From positions 62,001 to 126,000 of the forward strand of contig NZ_ATVA01000017.1 of assembly GCF_000420485.1 (NCBI RefSeq): DNA of 64,000 nucleotides. Reading direction: 5' to 3'. Below are positions 1 to 8,085 of the stretch, piece after piece. Made by a program: the position numbers and the translations under genes. The notes beneath the pieces are model-generated. The model was not told the origin of the DNA. It saw only the letters and a list, made by a program, of their open reading frames with translations, and did not search any database. The stretch is from Paucidesulfovibrio longus DSM 6739 (GTDB lineage Bacteria; Desulfobacterota; Desulfovibrionia; Desulfovibrionales; Desulfovibrionaceae). Each line of letters starts with the position of its first letter. The stretch's first letter is position 1.

Positions 1-342
1 ATCATGGACAGCGCCGTGCCCTGCCACATGCCGGACGTCATCGAGATGCCCTACCGGCCCCACGTCGTCGGCTCGGGCCAGCCGGGCGAAAAGGCCTGGA
101 CCTGCCGCATCGGCGGGCCGTCCTGCCTGGCCGGGGACTCGGCCGGGGAATATTCCTTCGACCAGCCCCTGCGCGTGGGCCAGCGCATCGTCTTCGCGGA
201 CATGGCCATCTATTCCATGGTCAAGACCAACACCTTCAACGGCATCCGCCTGCCGGACATCGTGCTGCAAAAAGAGTCCTCCGGCGAGCTGGAACTCGTG
301 CGCCGTTTCGGGTACGAAGACTTCCGCGCGCGCCTTTCCTGA
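1..342 (+). CDS. nspC: Carboxynorspermidine/carboxyspermidine decarboxylase, C-terminal part
   Basis: This is the last 113 codons of a gene that begins before the window. The product family is PLP-dependent and decarboxylates carboxyspermidine or carboxynorspermidine in the bacterial alternative spermidine pathway. The visible part carries the C-terminal blocks of the fold-III decarboxylases: a GGPSCLAGD stretch, then DxP/VGQRIVFADMAIYSMVK and the TFNG segment that closes the active site. Full-length members have about 370-390 residues, so roughly two thirds is missing to the left. It lies 75 bases before an agmatinase, which makes the pathway's putrescine, so the two are probably one operon. 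Family assignment is confident; the preferred substrate cannot be told. Confidence 0.88.
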   Translation: MMDSAVPCHMPDVIEMPYRPHVVGSGQPGEKAWTCRIGGPSCLAGDSAGEYSFDQPLRVGQRIVFADMAIYSMVKTNTFNGIRLPDIVLQKESSGELELVRRFGYEDFRARLS

Positions 343-417
343 CCCGCTGCGCAGCAAAGCCGCATCGCGGAGCTAGCTTCCGGAAGAAATCAATCAACCT
401 CAAGGGAAATCAATACG

Positions 418-1320
418 ATGGATCAGCCGAATTGGAATGGCGTGGAATTCGAGGCCCCGGATTTCCTCGAGTCGGAGCTGGCGGACCGCAGTCCGGAGAA
501 CTGCCGCTTCCACGTCATTCCCGCGCCCTTCGAGGCCAGCGTGTCCTACGGCGGCGGCACCGCCAACGGCCCGGCGGCCATCCTGGAGGCGTCGCAGCAG
601 CTGGAGGTCTGGGACGGGCTTTCCGCCCCGGCCGTGCTCGGCATCCATACCACCCCGGCGGTGAACGCGGGCGGAACGGCCCAGTCCGTGGTCAGCCGCA
701 TCGAGGCCGCCGTGTCCTGGGTGGCCGAGCGCGGAGCCGTTCCCGTGCTGCTCGGCGGCGAGCACACCGTGACCCTGGGCGCGCTGCGCGCGCTGGCCGC
801 GCGCCACGAGCGCTTCGGCATCGTCCAGTTCGACGCCCACGCGGACCTGCGCCAGAGCTACGAAGGCTCGAAGCTCAGCCACGCCTGCGTGATGCGCCGG
901 GCTCTGGACCTGACCTGCACGGACGGCCTGCATCCCGAAATCTTCCAGATCGGCGTGCGCGCGCTCTCGCCCGAGGAGGTCGCCCTGCGCCGCGAGCGGG
1001 GCATCGCCCACCTGGACGCGCGCGCCCTGGCCCTGCACGGCATTCCCAGGCCCCTGCTCCCGCCCGACTTCCCCGAAAAGGTCTACCTGACCTTCGACGT
1101 GGACGGCCTCGACCCCAGCGTGATCCGGGCCACGGGCACGCCCGTTCCCGGCGGGGTGGGCTGGCACGACGCCCTCACGCTTGCGGAAATGGCCCTCAAA
1201 GGCCGCACGGTGCTCGGATTCGACGTGGTGGAACTGGCCCCGGCCGAAGGGGACCACGCCTCGGACTTCGCCGCGGCCCAGCTCGTCTACGCCCTCATGG
1301 GCATGGTCCAGCGCGGCTGA
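418..1320 (+). CDS. speB: Agmatinase (ureohydrolase family)
   Basis: The 300-residue cytoplasmic enzyme is predicted to hydrolyse agmatine to putrescine and urea with two manganese ions. All ureohydrolase signatures are visible: GGEHT with H116, DAHAD with D139, H141 and D143, SHACVMRR around 154-161, and FDVDGLDPS with D227 and D229, followed by the late glutamate in ELAP. The length is normal. The ATG follows an AAGGGA ribosome site. It sits behind the carboxyspermidine decarboxylase, so putrescine from this step probably feeds carboxyspermidine formation. The stop lies five bases from the stop of the convergent BLUF gene. Other ureohydrolases such as guanidinobutyrase or formiminoglutamase are possible, but the context favours agmatinase. 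Confidence 0.92.
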   Translation: MDQPNWNGVEFEAPDFLESELADRSPENCRFHVIPAPFEASVSYGGGTANGPAAILEASQQLEVWDGLSAPAVLGIHTTPAVNAGGTAQSVVSRIEAAVSWVAERGAVPVLLGGEHTVTLGALRALAARHERFGIVQFDAHADLRQSYEGSKLSHACVMRRALDLTCTDGLHPEIFQIGVRALSPEEVALRRERGIAHLDARALALHGIPRPLLPPDFPEKVYLTFDVDGLDPSVIRATGTPVPGGVGWHDALTLAEMALKGRTVLGFDVVELAPAEGDHASDFAAAQLVYALMGMVQRG

Positions 1321-1325
1321 AAGCT

Positions 1326-1766
1326 TCACCCGCAGCCGGAAACGTCCACCTGCCCCCGGTACGTCTCGGCCACTTCCAGCAGGAAGGTCCGGGCCGCGTC
1401 CCCGCTCATGAGATACGGGTCGTACTTCTCCAGCACGGCATACCTGTCCAGCAGGCCCAGCGGGATGTTCGTCGTGGCCACGGCGGCCATGCTCCAGTCC
1501 GCGAAATCGCGGCGGTGGATGTAGCCGTATTCGAGCAGTATCAGGCTGTGGTGCTTGGGATTGTCGAGCAGCCTGCGATAGAGGTCGTTCACTGATTCGC
1601 GCGGACCTTCGATCCATTGCAGGAAGGAATCCCCGGAATGGCAGAGAATGCCGGTGATGCTGTCGCGCTTGTTCAGGCGCCGGGATTCCTCAAGGATCGA
1701 CTCCAGGTCGGCCTCGCTGAAGCCCTCGACGGGTCTGCTCGCGTAGATCAATCGGACCATGTACAT
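1326..1766 (-). CDS. Stand-alone BLUF-domain blue-light photoreceptor
   Basis: The 146-residue protein consists almost entirely of one BLUF domain, which binds FAD and responds to blue light by rearranging hydrogen bonds around the flavin. The key residues are at their usual positions: Y8 in LIYAS, N32 in SRRLNKRD, Q50 in FLQWIEG, and W91 and M93 in FADWSM. The remaining 40 or so residues form a short C-terminal helical cap, with no EAL, GGDEF or cyclase output domain. It therefore resembles the short PixD/BlrB type, which acts through a protein partner. The start ATG follows an AGGGAGAG ribosome site. No partner gene is evident nearby. Confidence 0.93.
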   Translation of the reverse strand: MYMVRLIYASRPVEGFSEADLESILEESRRLNKRDSITGILCHSGDSFLQWIEGPRESVNDLYRRLLDNPKHHSLILLEYGYIHRRDFADWSMAAVATTNIPLGLLDRYAVLEKYDPYLMSGDAARTFLLEVAETYRGQVDVSGCG

Positions 1767-1811
1767 GTCTTTGCTCTCCCTTCTGCGGGCGAACGCCGCC
1801 CAGCTCCCCCA

Positions 1812-1839
1812 AGCATAGCATACCAGCGCGCCGGCGCAA
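1812..1839 (-). promoter_or_regulatory. Candidate sigma-70 promoter for the BLUF gene
   Basis: Read on the minus strand, TTGCGC is followed after 16 bases by TATGCT, about 45 bases upstream of the BLUF start codon. The hexamers match the vegetative consensus in four or five of six positions. It was found by eye only. Confidence 0.4.
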
Positions 1840-1874
1840 CACGTCCGAGGGATTCTTCTTCTCCGGGAACGCCG

Positions 1875-2786
1875 CTACAGCCCGTATTCGTCCTTGAGCC
1901 GGTGAAAGGCCTGCTCTTCCATGTCGCGGTAGCGGGCCTTGTCCAGGAGCGTGGGCTGGCCCGTGGGCGGCACGTCGTGGTGCATGTATTCATAGATGTC
2001 GAAATGCTTGGCCACCTTGCCCCGCAGATGCATCTCGCGGAACCACTGGCAGCCCACGTCGAGAATCTGCTTGCCCACGCCCACGATGGCCCCGAAGGGC
2101 GTGACCCTGCCGTGGGGCGCGGTCATTTTTCGCGCGGTCTTGAGGTCGATGAGCGCGCACCATTCGTTGACGCGGCATTCGGGCAGGGGCCAGGGCTGGT
2201 CCTGAAACATGGCGTGCATGCGCGGCAGGTGGTAGGCGCGCATGAGCGAGCCTTCGGGCGCAACGGTCTTTTTGTAGAGGTCGAGCAGTTCGGAAAAGCC
2301 GGGCCGGTAGTCGAGGTGGCGTTCGGAGCCGCACCTGCCCGTGAAGGCCGCCGGGCAATACCAGCACTGGCCCACATGGCCGATGGCCACGGCGTCGCCG
2401 ATGTTCTCCAGCAGCGCCCCGACCACGTCCCCGTGGAATACGGCGTCGTTATGGATGATCAGGACATGGTCCTTGTCCGACATCTCCCAGCCGTACTGGT
2501 AGCGCACGGAGTGGCGGTAGTCCGTATCGCCCAGCTTGTCGTACTCCACGCCGAAGCAGTAGTTCCATTGCTTCGGCTGGAAATAGACGATCTTGTGCTT
2601 CAGGCGTTCGAGCACGTAGTCGTACTGCCCGCTCTGGATGTCGTAGCCCATGGAGCGGGTGTTTTCCTCGATGAAGTAGATCCTGTCGATGCGCCCGCCG
2701 CAGGCGCGGTCCAGGGAGAGCAGCGCCAGCGTGGTCTGCCAGGGCTTGCCGCAGACGCTGATGATCACGTCGATTTTCTTGCTCAT
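1875..2786 (-). CDS. Glycosyltransferase-like protein (probable GT-A fold)
   Basis: This is a 303-residue soluble protein. It opens with a strand-loop typical of GT-A glycosyltransferases (KIDVIISVCGKPWQTTLALLSL). Around residue 110 it has HNDAVF, which could serve as the metal/nucleotide-binding D-containing motif, although a textbook DxD is absent. The later part is rich in Trp, His and Tyr. It lies 105 bases downstream of the patatin gene on the same strand, so they may be co-transcribed. The start has only a weak ribosome site. Family is uncertain; a glycan role is inferred from the fold resemblance. Confidence 0.6.
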   Translation of the reverse strand: MSKKIDVIISVCGKPWQTTLALLSLDRACGGRIDRIYFIEENTRSMGYDIQSGQYDYVLERLKHKIVYFQPKQWNYCFGVEYDKLGDTDYRHSVRYQYGWEMSDKDHVLIIHNDAVFHGDVVGALLENIGDAVAIGHVGQCWYCPAAFTGRCGSERHLDYRPGFSELLDLYKKTVAPEGSLMRAYHLPRMHAMFQDQPWPLPECRVNEWCALIDLKTARKMTAPHGRVTPFGAIVGVGKQILDVGCQWFREMHLRGKVAKHFDIYEYMHHDVPPTGQPTLLDKARYRDMEEQAFHRLKDEYGL

Positions 2787-2891
2787 GGCATGTCCGGATG
2801 GATGTTTTCAGGGCTCGGCCCCGGAACCTGCCGGGTCCGAATGGCCCCGGATACCTTTCCGCGCTCCCCAAGGCAAGCCCCGGCCCCAATC

Positions 2892-3761
2892 TCAGCCCAG
2901 GTAGTCCATGAGCCCGCCCCATTTTTCCCGCGCGTCGTCGTGCCCCCGCCGGATCACTGCGCGCAGCACGTCCTTGTTCCGCTCCACGCGGCCCACGCCC
3001 AGGGGGGAGGAAGGCCGGATCACGAAAATCTCGCCCCGCGCCTCCAGCGCGTCGATCTCGTCCATGAGCGCGTTGTAGCGTTCGTGGCGCTCGGCCAGGG
3101 CCGCGCGCAGCCCCTGGAGCCGGGGGTGGCGCAGCCGCACGAGCCAGAGCCCGCGCGTCGGGCCTTTGCGGTAGCCCCTGGGCTGGGTCAGCACGAGCAC
3201 GCGGCGCGAAAAGCCCAGGGCGCGGCTTTTGTCCAGGGGGATGGGATCGGCGATGCCGCCGTCCATGAGCAGCCGGACGCGGCCCTCCGGGTCGGTCCAG
3301 GGCACGGGCCGGGCCAGCACGGGCAGGCTGCACGAGGCCTGGAGCAGGGTCATGGTCTCGACCCGGTCCCAGCCGGATTTCTCGTGATACACGGCCCTGC
3401 CCGTGGCGCAATCCGTGGTCACGGTCCAGAAGCGGGCGGGATTGCCCAGGAAGGCGTCGTAGTCAAAGGGCACGAGCCGGTTCGGAATGGCGTCGAAGAT
3501 GAAGCGCATGCCGAAAAGGTCGCCTCCGCGCAGCAGCCGGGCATAGCTGAGGTAGCGCGGATCGTTGACGAATTCCACGTTGACGATCTCGTTGCGCTCG
3601 GTCTGGCGCGAAATGTAGTTGGCCGCGTTGCACGCGCCCATGGACACGCCCAGCACGTTGGGGATGAAGAGCCCGCGGTCCATGAAGAGCCGGAGCACTC
3701 CGGTGGTGTAGACGCCGCGAAGGCCGCCGCCTTCGAGCAGGAGAGCCGTGCTTGAATCCAT
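2892..3761 (-). CDS. Patatin-like phospholipase
   Basis: The 289-residue serine hydrolase belongs to the YjjU-like patatin group and is expected to cleave acyl esters of phospholipids. The oxyanion-hole loop GGGLRG (residues 11-16), the nucleophile elbow GVSMGA with S40, and the Asp of the DGG motif (D167) are all present, forming a complete Ser-Asp dyad. I chose the ATG at 3761, where the patatin core begins, with a GGAAG site. A TTG 23 codons upstream gives only a low-complexity extension. No signal peptide is seen, so the protein is probably cytoplasmic. Confidence 0.88.
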   Translation of the reverse strand: MDSSTALLLEGGGLRGVYTTGVLRLFMDRGLFIPNVLGVSMGACNAANYISRQTERNEIVNVEFVNDPRYLSYARLLRGGDLFGMRFIFDAIPNRLVPFDYDAFLGNPARFWTVTTDCATGRAVYHEKSGWDRVETMTLLQASCSLPVLARPVPWTDPEGRVRLLMDGGIADPIPLDKSRALGFSRRVLVLTQPRGYRKGPTRGLWLVRLRHPRLQGLRAALAERHERYNALMDEIDALEARGEIFVIRPSSPLGVGRVERNKDVLRAVIRRGHDDAREKWGGLMDYLG

Positions 3762-3934
3762 CGCTTCCGCTTTGCCCGCCGCACCCGTCCTGGCCGGGGG
3801 CGGTCCGTTTTCCGTTTGATATTCTGCCAAGATCGGGAACAGGACCTATTTACGCAACACCCGTTCACTGATAGTCTTTTTCCCTGTTCCCTGCAAAGCC
3901 GTCCGGTTTGCGCCCGTACGCCGAAGGAGTGACC

Positions 3935-4366
3935 ATGCGATTCTTTCTTCCGGTTTTCGCCTTGCTGCTCTTTTTCGCTGCCGGAGCCCAGGCCGAGGAG
4001 TTCGTCGGCTCGGTGAAATCCGCGGACGGGGACGCCGTCATCGTCCGCCAGGACAAGAATCTGCCTGCCCGGATCGGCGAGCACCTCCTGCGCGGCGACG
4101 TGCTCCGCACGGGCAGCGGCAGCATGGGCGTGCTCTTCCGGGACGACACGGCCATCTCCCTGGGGCCGAACACGGAGATCGACGTGCAGGAATTCATCTT
4201 CGACCCGCACGGCGGCAATCTCGACTTCCTGGTCCAGGTGACCAAGGGCTCGGCGGCCTTCGTCACGGGCCAGCTCGGCAAGATCCGTCCGGCAGCCTTC
4301 AAGGTCGAAACCCCGCAGGCCACCATCGGCATTCGCGGCACCCGCTTCGTGGTCGAAGTGAACTAG
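3935..4366 (+). CDS. Secreted FecR-domain protein
   Basis: The 143-residue precursor has a clear signal peptide (about residues 1-20, ending AGAQA). A FecR-type beta domain follows: the G.V..A.G...V.R segment, the R-G-D-V-L-RTG turn, the FRDDTAISLGPNTEI block and the TPQATIGIRGTRF closing motif. The start is the ATG at 3935 behind an AAGGAG site; an in-frame start 27 bases earlier would spoil the signal peptide. It ends ten bases before an OmpA-type lipoprotein, so the two probably work together in the periplasm. There is no FecI sigma factor or TonB receptor nearby, so a classical iron-regulation role is unlikely. Confidence 0.88.
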   Translation: MRFFLPVFALLLFFAAGAQAEEFVGSVKSADGDAVIVRQDKNLPARIGEHLLRGDVLRTGSGSMGVLFRDDTAISLGPNTEIDVQEFIFDPHGGNLDFLVQVTKGSAAFVTGQLGKIRPAAFKVETPQATIGIRGTRFVVEVN

Positions 4367-4376
4367 GAGTTCCGGC

Positions 4377-4979
4377 ATGAAAACCATCAAGCATTGCTGC
4401 ATGTTCGGACTGCTGCTCGCGGCCCTGCTCCTCTCCGGCTGCGGGCGAGAAACCGTGGTCCTCCTGCCCATGCCGGACGGCGGTCCCAGCGCCGTGGTCG
4501 TCACCCCGAAGGAGGGCGCCCCGGTCCTGCTGAACACGCCGGGCGAAGCCGTGGACGTCAGCGGCAAGAGCGCGGGAACGGCCTATTCCCTTTCCGAGGA
4601 GCGCATCCAGGCGCGCTTCGGGCAGACGATCAAAAACCTGCCCGACCCGCCCCTGCATTTCCTGCTCTACTTCGAAAGCGGCACGGCAGAGATGCTGCCT
4701 GGCTCACGCGCGCTGCTGCCCAAGGTGCTGGAGGCCGTCAAGGCCCGCCAGTCCACGGACGTGAGCGTGGTCGGCCACGCGGACCGCGAAGGCAACCGCA
4801 AGTGGAACTACACGGTCTCCCAGCGGCGCGCCGCGGAGGTCAGCCGCTGGCTGAAGAAAATGGGCGTGGACCCGGAGATCATGGAGGTCACCTCCCATGG
4901 CGAGGAAAACCCGCTCGTCCCCACTGCGGACGGCGTGGCCGAGCCGAAAAACCGCCGGGTGGAAGTCATCGTCCGTTGA
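4377..4979 (+). CDS. OmpA-family peptidoglycan-binding lipoprotein
   Basis: The 200-residue precursor has a lipoprotein signal with lipobox LLSGC (lipidated C22) and an OmpA C-terminal-like domain over about residues 93-200. It carries the family landmarks: an F-E-S-G-x-A start, VVGHADREGN (normally GHTD), QRRAAEVSRWL, and the closing NRRVEVIVR. It should anchor the outer membrane to peptidoglycan. It is translated ten bases after the FecR gene and is followed by a strong terminator, giving a two-gene operon. This FecR plus OmpA pairing is common in Gram-negative bacteria, but its precise role is unclear. Confidence 0.88.
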   Translation: MKTIKHCCMFGLLLAALLLSGCGRETVVLLPMPDGGPSAVVVTPKEGAPVLLNTPGEAVDVSGKSAGTAYSLSEERIQARFGQTIKNLPDPPLHFLLYFESGTAEMLPGSRALLPKVLEAVKARQSTDVSVVGHADREGNRKWNYTVSQRRAAEVSRWLKKMGVDPEIMEVTSHGEENPLVPTADGVAEPKNRRVEVIVR

Positions 4980-5027
4980 CGCTCCCCAGGGGACAACGGC
5001 TTTCCTGAATATTATCCAAGACGTTCC

Positions 5028-5062
5028 GCGGCCCGCCCCTTTCCGGAGCGGGCCGCTTTTTT
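5028..5062 (+). terminator. Rho-independent terminator after the FecR/OmpA operon
   Basis: A perfect 9-bp stem (GCGGCCCGC / GCGGGCCGC) with an 11-base loop runs straight into six T residues. Confidence 0.9.
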
Positions 5063-5158
5063 ATTCCACACATCGCGAATTTGCCCTTTCCTGCGGATCA
5101 GGTATGCTGGAAGCTGGACAAGCTTCCAGCCCGCCGACACCTTCAACCCGCAAAAGAC

Positions 5159-6697
5159 ATGACTGAAAACGAGACCACCCACAAACTGAGGCTCCGAAAC
5201 CTGACCCTGGACGACTACGACCGCGTGCGCGAGATCTGCAGCAGGGTCTACCGCATGACCAAGCCCTGGACCCAGGAGGAAATCGCCTTCATGGTCCGGC
5301 GCTTCGGCGAGGGGCAGATCTGCATCGAGGACAAGGGGCGGCCCGTGGCCGTGGCCCTGTCCCTGATCATCGACTATTCCATCTTCGGCGAGAACCACAC
5401 CTACGAGGAGATCATCGGCGACGGCAAGATGCGCAAGCACGACCCGGACGGCGACTACCTCTACGGCATCGAGGTCTTCGTGGACCCGGAATACCAGGGC
5501 ATGCGCCTGGGCCGCAGGCTCTACGACGCGCGCAAGGAACTCTGCGAGCAGCTCAACCTCAAGGGCATCCTCGTGGGCGGCCGCATTCCCGGCTACCGCG
5601 AATACGCCGAGGAGCTGCGGCCCCAGGAATACATCCAGAAGGTCCAGCTGCGCGAACTGTACGACCCGGTGCTCTCGTTCCAGCTCTCCAACGATTTCCA
5701 CATCAAGAACATGCTCCGCAACTACTGGCCGGAGGACGAAGCCTCCCTGGGCAACGCCGTGCTGCTGGAGTGGATCAACATCAACCACGAAAAGCGCACG
5801 CGCATCTTCGGCGGGACCAAGACCGTGGCCCGCGTGGGCGTGGTCCAGTGGCAGATGCGCCGGTTCGAGTCCTTCGAGGACTTCATGCAGCAGGCCGAGT
5901 TCTTCGTGGACACGGTTTCGGACTACGGCTCGGACATCGTGCTCTTTCCGGAGCTGTTCAACGCGCCGCTGATCCACCAGTTCGACGACCGCAGCCCGGC
6001 GGACGCCATGCGCGCCCTGGCCGGACACACCGAGCGCATGCGCGCGGAAATGAGCGAAATGGCCCTGGCCTACAACATCAACATCGTCACGGGCAGCGTG
6101 CCGGAACTCCAGGAGGACGGGAAGCTCTACAACGTCTGCTACCTGCTGCGGCGCGACGGCACCTGGGACAGCCAGTACAAGCTGCACATCACCCCGGAGG
6201 AGTCCTACAGCTGGGGCCTGACCGGCGGCGACAAGCTCAAGGTCTTCGACACGGACGTGGGCAAGATCGGCATCCTGATCTGCTACGACATCGAATTTCC
6301 CGAACTGGCGCGGCTCCAGGCCGAGCAGGGCATGCGCATCCTGCTCGTGCCCTTCTGGACGGACACCCGCAACGCCTACCTGCGGGTGCGGCGCTGCGCC
6401 CAGGCCCGGGCCATCGAAAACGAATGCTACGTGGCCATCTCCGGCAGCGTGGGCAACATCCCCAAGGTCGAGACCATGGGCATCCAATACTCCCAGGCCG
6501 CCATCTTCACGCCCTCGGACTTCTCCTTCCCGCACGACGCCATCGCGGCCGAGGCCACGCCCGGCGTGGAAACCACGCTGATCACGGACCTGGACCTGGG
6601 CCTGGTCAAGGAACTGCGGGCCAAGGGCAGCGTGCGCAACGCCGAAAGCCGCCGCACCGACCTCTACAAGCTGGAATGGCTCGGCCACGAAGATTGA
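5159..6697 (+). CDS. GNAT acetyltransferase fused to a carbon-nitrogen hydrolase
   Basis: The 512-residue cytoplasmic fusion has two domains. Residues about 9-200 are a GNAT N-acetyltransferase with the acetyl-CoA loop Q113-G-M-R-L-G-R119. Residues about 223-510 are a nitrilase-superfamily hydrolase with the full Glu-Lys-Cys triad: E265 in FPELFNAP, K341 in YKLHITPEE and C375 in LICYDIEFPE. The combination is a recognised family, usually annotated bifunctional GNAT / C-N hydrolase, whose substrate is not known. The start is the ATG at 5159, whose site is weak; a TTG 78 bases upstream only adds non-conserved sequence. It stands alone between two hairpins. Confidence 0.9.
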   Translation: MTENETTHKLRLRNLTLDDYDRVREICSRVYRMTKPWTQEEIAFMVRRFGEGQICIEDKGRPVAVALSLIIDYSIFGENHTYEEIIGDGKMRKHDPDGDYLYGIEVFVDPEYQGMRLGRRLYDARKELCEQLNLKGILVGGRIPGYREYAEELRPQEYIQKVQLRELYDPVLSFQLSNDFHIKNMLRNYWPEDEASLGNAVLLEWININHEKRTRIFGGTKTVARVGVVQWQMRRFESFEDFMQQAEFFVDTVSDYGSDIVLFPELFNAPLIHQFDDRSPADAMRALAGHTERMRAEMSEMALAYNINIVTGSVPELQEDGKLYNVCYLLRRDGTWDSQYKLHITPEESYSWGLTGGDKLKVFDTDVGKIGILICYDIEFPELARLQAEQGMRILLVPFWTDTRNAYLRVRRCAQARAIENECYVAISGSVGNIPKVETMGIQYSQAAIFTPSDFSFPHDAIAAEATPGVETTLITDLDLGLVKELRAKGSVRNAESRRTDLYKLEWLGHED

Positions 6698-6736
6698 GCC
6701 TCGCGGCCCTCGAATCCTGATACGCACGACGACAGA

Positions 6737-6770
6737 GCGGCCCGCTCCCCGGTTCAAGGGGGCGGGCCGC
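6737..6770 (+). terminator. Hairpin after the GNAT-nitrilase gene
   Basis: GCGGCCCGC-T-CCCC pairs with GGGG-G-CGGGCCGC across a seven-base loop, giving a long near-perfect stem 40 bases after the stop codon. There is no U-tract on either strand, so it may be a weak terminator or an RNA 3'-end stabiliser. Confidence 0.45.
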
Positions 6771-6826
6771 AACGGTTTCCACGCGGAGGGAGGTGACGTG
6801 GGAGATGCGCCGATCAGGCCGGAACG

Positions 6827-6997
6827 CTACGCGGGTTCGTAGAAGCAGCGCCGGGGAGAGACGATCGCGCCTTCTTCCCTGAGCGCCTTGACGGCCTTGG
6901 AAACCTCCTTGGGGTCGAGGCCCAGGGCCTTGGCCACGTCGCCGGGTCGAATCGGCTTGCCCGCGGCCTTGATCGCTTCGAGAACCTGTTCGCGCAT
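6827..6997 (-). CDS. Very small winged-helix DNA-binding protein (MarR-like)
   Basis: This 56-residue protein runs from an ATG at 6997, behind an AGGAGC ribosome site, to a TAG at 6827. It reads as a minimal winged helix: helix 1 MREQVLEAIKAAG, a turn with KPIRPGDVAKALGL, recognition helix DPKEVSKAVKALREEG, then the wing AIVSPRRCFYEPA. Proteins of this size and sequence type are conserved in Desulfovibrio-like genomes and annotated as MarR-family regulators. It has no effector domain, so it may be a constitutive DNA binder or be controlled only by its level. It has its own promoter-like upstream DNA. Confidence 0.82.
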   Translation of the reverse strand: MREQVLEAIKAAGKPIRPGDVAKALGLDPKEVSKAVKALREEGAIVSPRRCFYEPA

Positions 6998-7041
6998 GTC
7001 CTGCTCCTGTCGGGTTGGGGTTGATCGAAGAGTGTGAATAA

Positions 7042-7070
7042 TTCCTATTACTATTTTTGGATCACGTCAA
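7042..7070 (-). promoter_or_regulatory. Candidate sigma-70 promoter for the small winged-helix gene
   Basis: On the minus strand, TTGACG is followed after 17 bases by TAGGAA, about 45 bases before the start codon. It lies in a conspicuously AT-rich patch (7021-7080) inside otherwise GC-rich DNA. Confidence 0.45.
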
Positions 7071-7155
7071 CCACAAAAGATCCCGGACGGAAATTTCCCG
7101 CGCGCAACCAGGGCTTTCTATGGACAAGCCCCGGCAAATGGGGCTAGTCCGGGCC

Positions 7156-8070
7156 ATGCGATCCAACATTTCCGGGCCGGACGCGGCCCTTCCCATCGGT
7201 GTTTTCGATTCCGGCGTGGGCGGACTGACGGTGCTTCGCGCCCTGGCCGCGCGCCTGCCCGGCGAGGATTTCCTCTATCTCGGCGACACGGCCCGGCTGC
7301 CCTACGGCGCCAAGAGCCCCGCCTCGGTGGCGCGCTACGCCGTGCAGTGCGCGCAGGTTCTGGCCGCGCGCGGCATCAAGATGCTCGTGGTGGCTTGCAA
7401 CACGGCCTCGTCCGTGGCCTTGCCCGTTCTGCGGGAGAGCTTTCCCGACCTGCCGGTGCTGGGCGTGGTCCGGCCCGGAGCGCGGGCGGCCTGCGCCCGC
7501 TCCGCCACGGGCCGCATCGCGGTCCTGGCCACGGAAAGCACCGTGCAGGGCGGAGCCTACCAGCGGGCCATCGAATCCATCCGGCCCGAAGCAGTGGTCC
7601 GGCAGCGGGCCTGCGCGCTGTTCGTGGCCCTGGCCGAGGAAGGCTGGACCCACGGCCCCCTGGTGGAAGCCGTGGCCAGGGAATACCTGATTCCGCTCTT
7701 CGCGGAATTCGGGACGCAGGGTCCGGACAGCATGGTTCTCGGCTGCACGCATTTTCCCGCCCTGGCCGGGGCCATCGCCAACGTGGCCGGGCCGGACGTG
7801 GCCGTGATCGATTCCGCGGACACCACGGCCGCGGAGGTGGAGGAATATCTCGTGCGCGAGGGGCTCCTGCGGGGCGGGCCGCACGCGGAGAAAAAGGACG
7901 CAGGACAAGGGGCGGACATCTGCGCGCAGGTCTGCGCGGAAGGCGTTCCCGGCGTTCCCGACCGGGTGCGCTTCCTGGCCACGGACGGGGCCGAGCGCTT
8001 CGCGCGGGTGGGCGGCGTGTTCCTGGGCTGCCGTCTGGCGGCGTCCTGCGTGGAGATCGTGGACCTCTAG
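7156..8070 (+). CDS. murI: Glutamate racemase
   Basis: The 304-residue enzyme interconverts L- and D-glutamate for peptidoglycan synthesis in the cytoplasm. The first active-site loop FDSGVGG (17-23), the catalytic C81 in VACNTASS and the second catalytic C197 in GCTHFP are present, as is the GDTARLPYG block. A stretch of roughly 30 residues rich in Lys, Gln and Val interrupts the C-terminal part before the final FLG strand, slightly longer than usual. I chose the ATG at 7156, which matches the family N-terminus; three in-frame ATGs upstream (7057, 7120, 7138) lack ribosome sites. It converges with the LysE gene. Confidence 0.92.
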   Translation: MRSNISGPDAALPIGVFDSGVGGLTVLRALAARLPGEDFLYLGDTARLPYGAKSPASVARYAVQCAQVLAARGIKMLVVACNTASSVALPVLRESFPDLPVLGVVRPGARAACARSATGRIAVLATESTVQGGAYQRAIESIRPEAVVRQRACALFVALAEEGWTHGPLVEAVAREYLIPLFAEFGTQGPDSMVLGCTHFPALAGAIANVAGPDVAVIDSADTTAAEVEEYLVREGLLRGGPHAEKKDAGQGADICAQVCAEGVPGVPDRVRFLATDGAERFARVGGVFLGCRLAASCVEIVDL

Positions 8071-8085
8071 CCCGGACGCCTCGGC

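Noticed and set aside
3840-3890. Possible promoter (TTTACG, 17 bases, TAGTCT) before the FecR gene
   Set aside because: Both boxes are weak matches, so I do not list it as a feature.
6751-6757. GGTTCAA resembling a tRNA T-loop
   Set aside because: It is the loop of a long hairpin after a gene; no acceptor, D or anticodon arms surround it.
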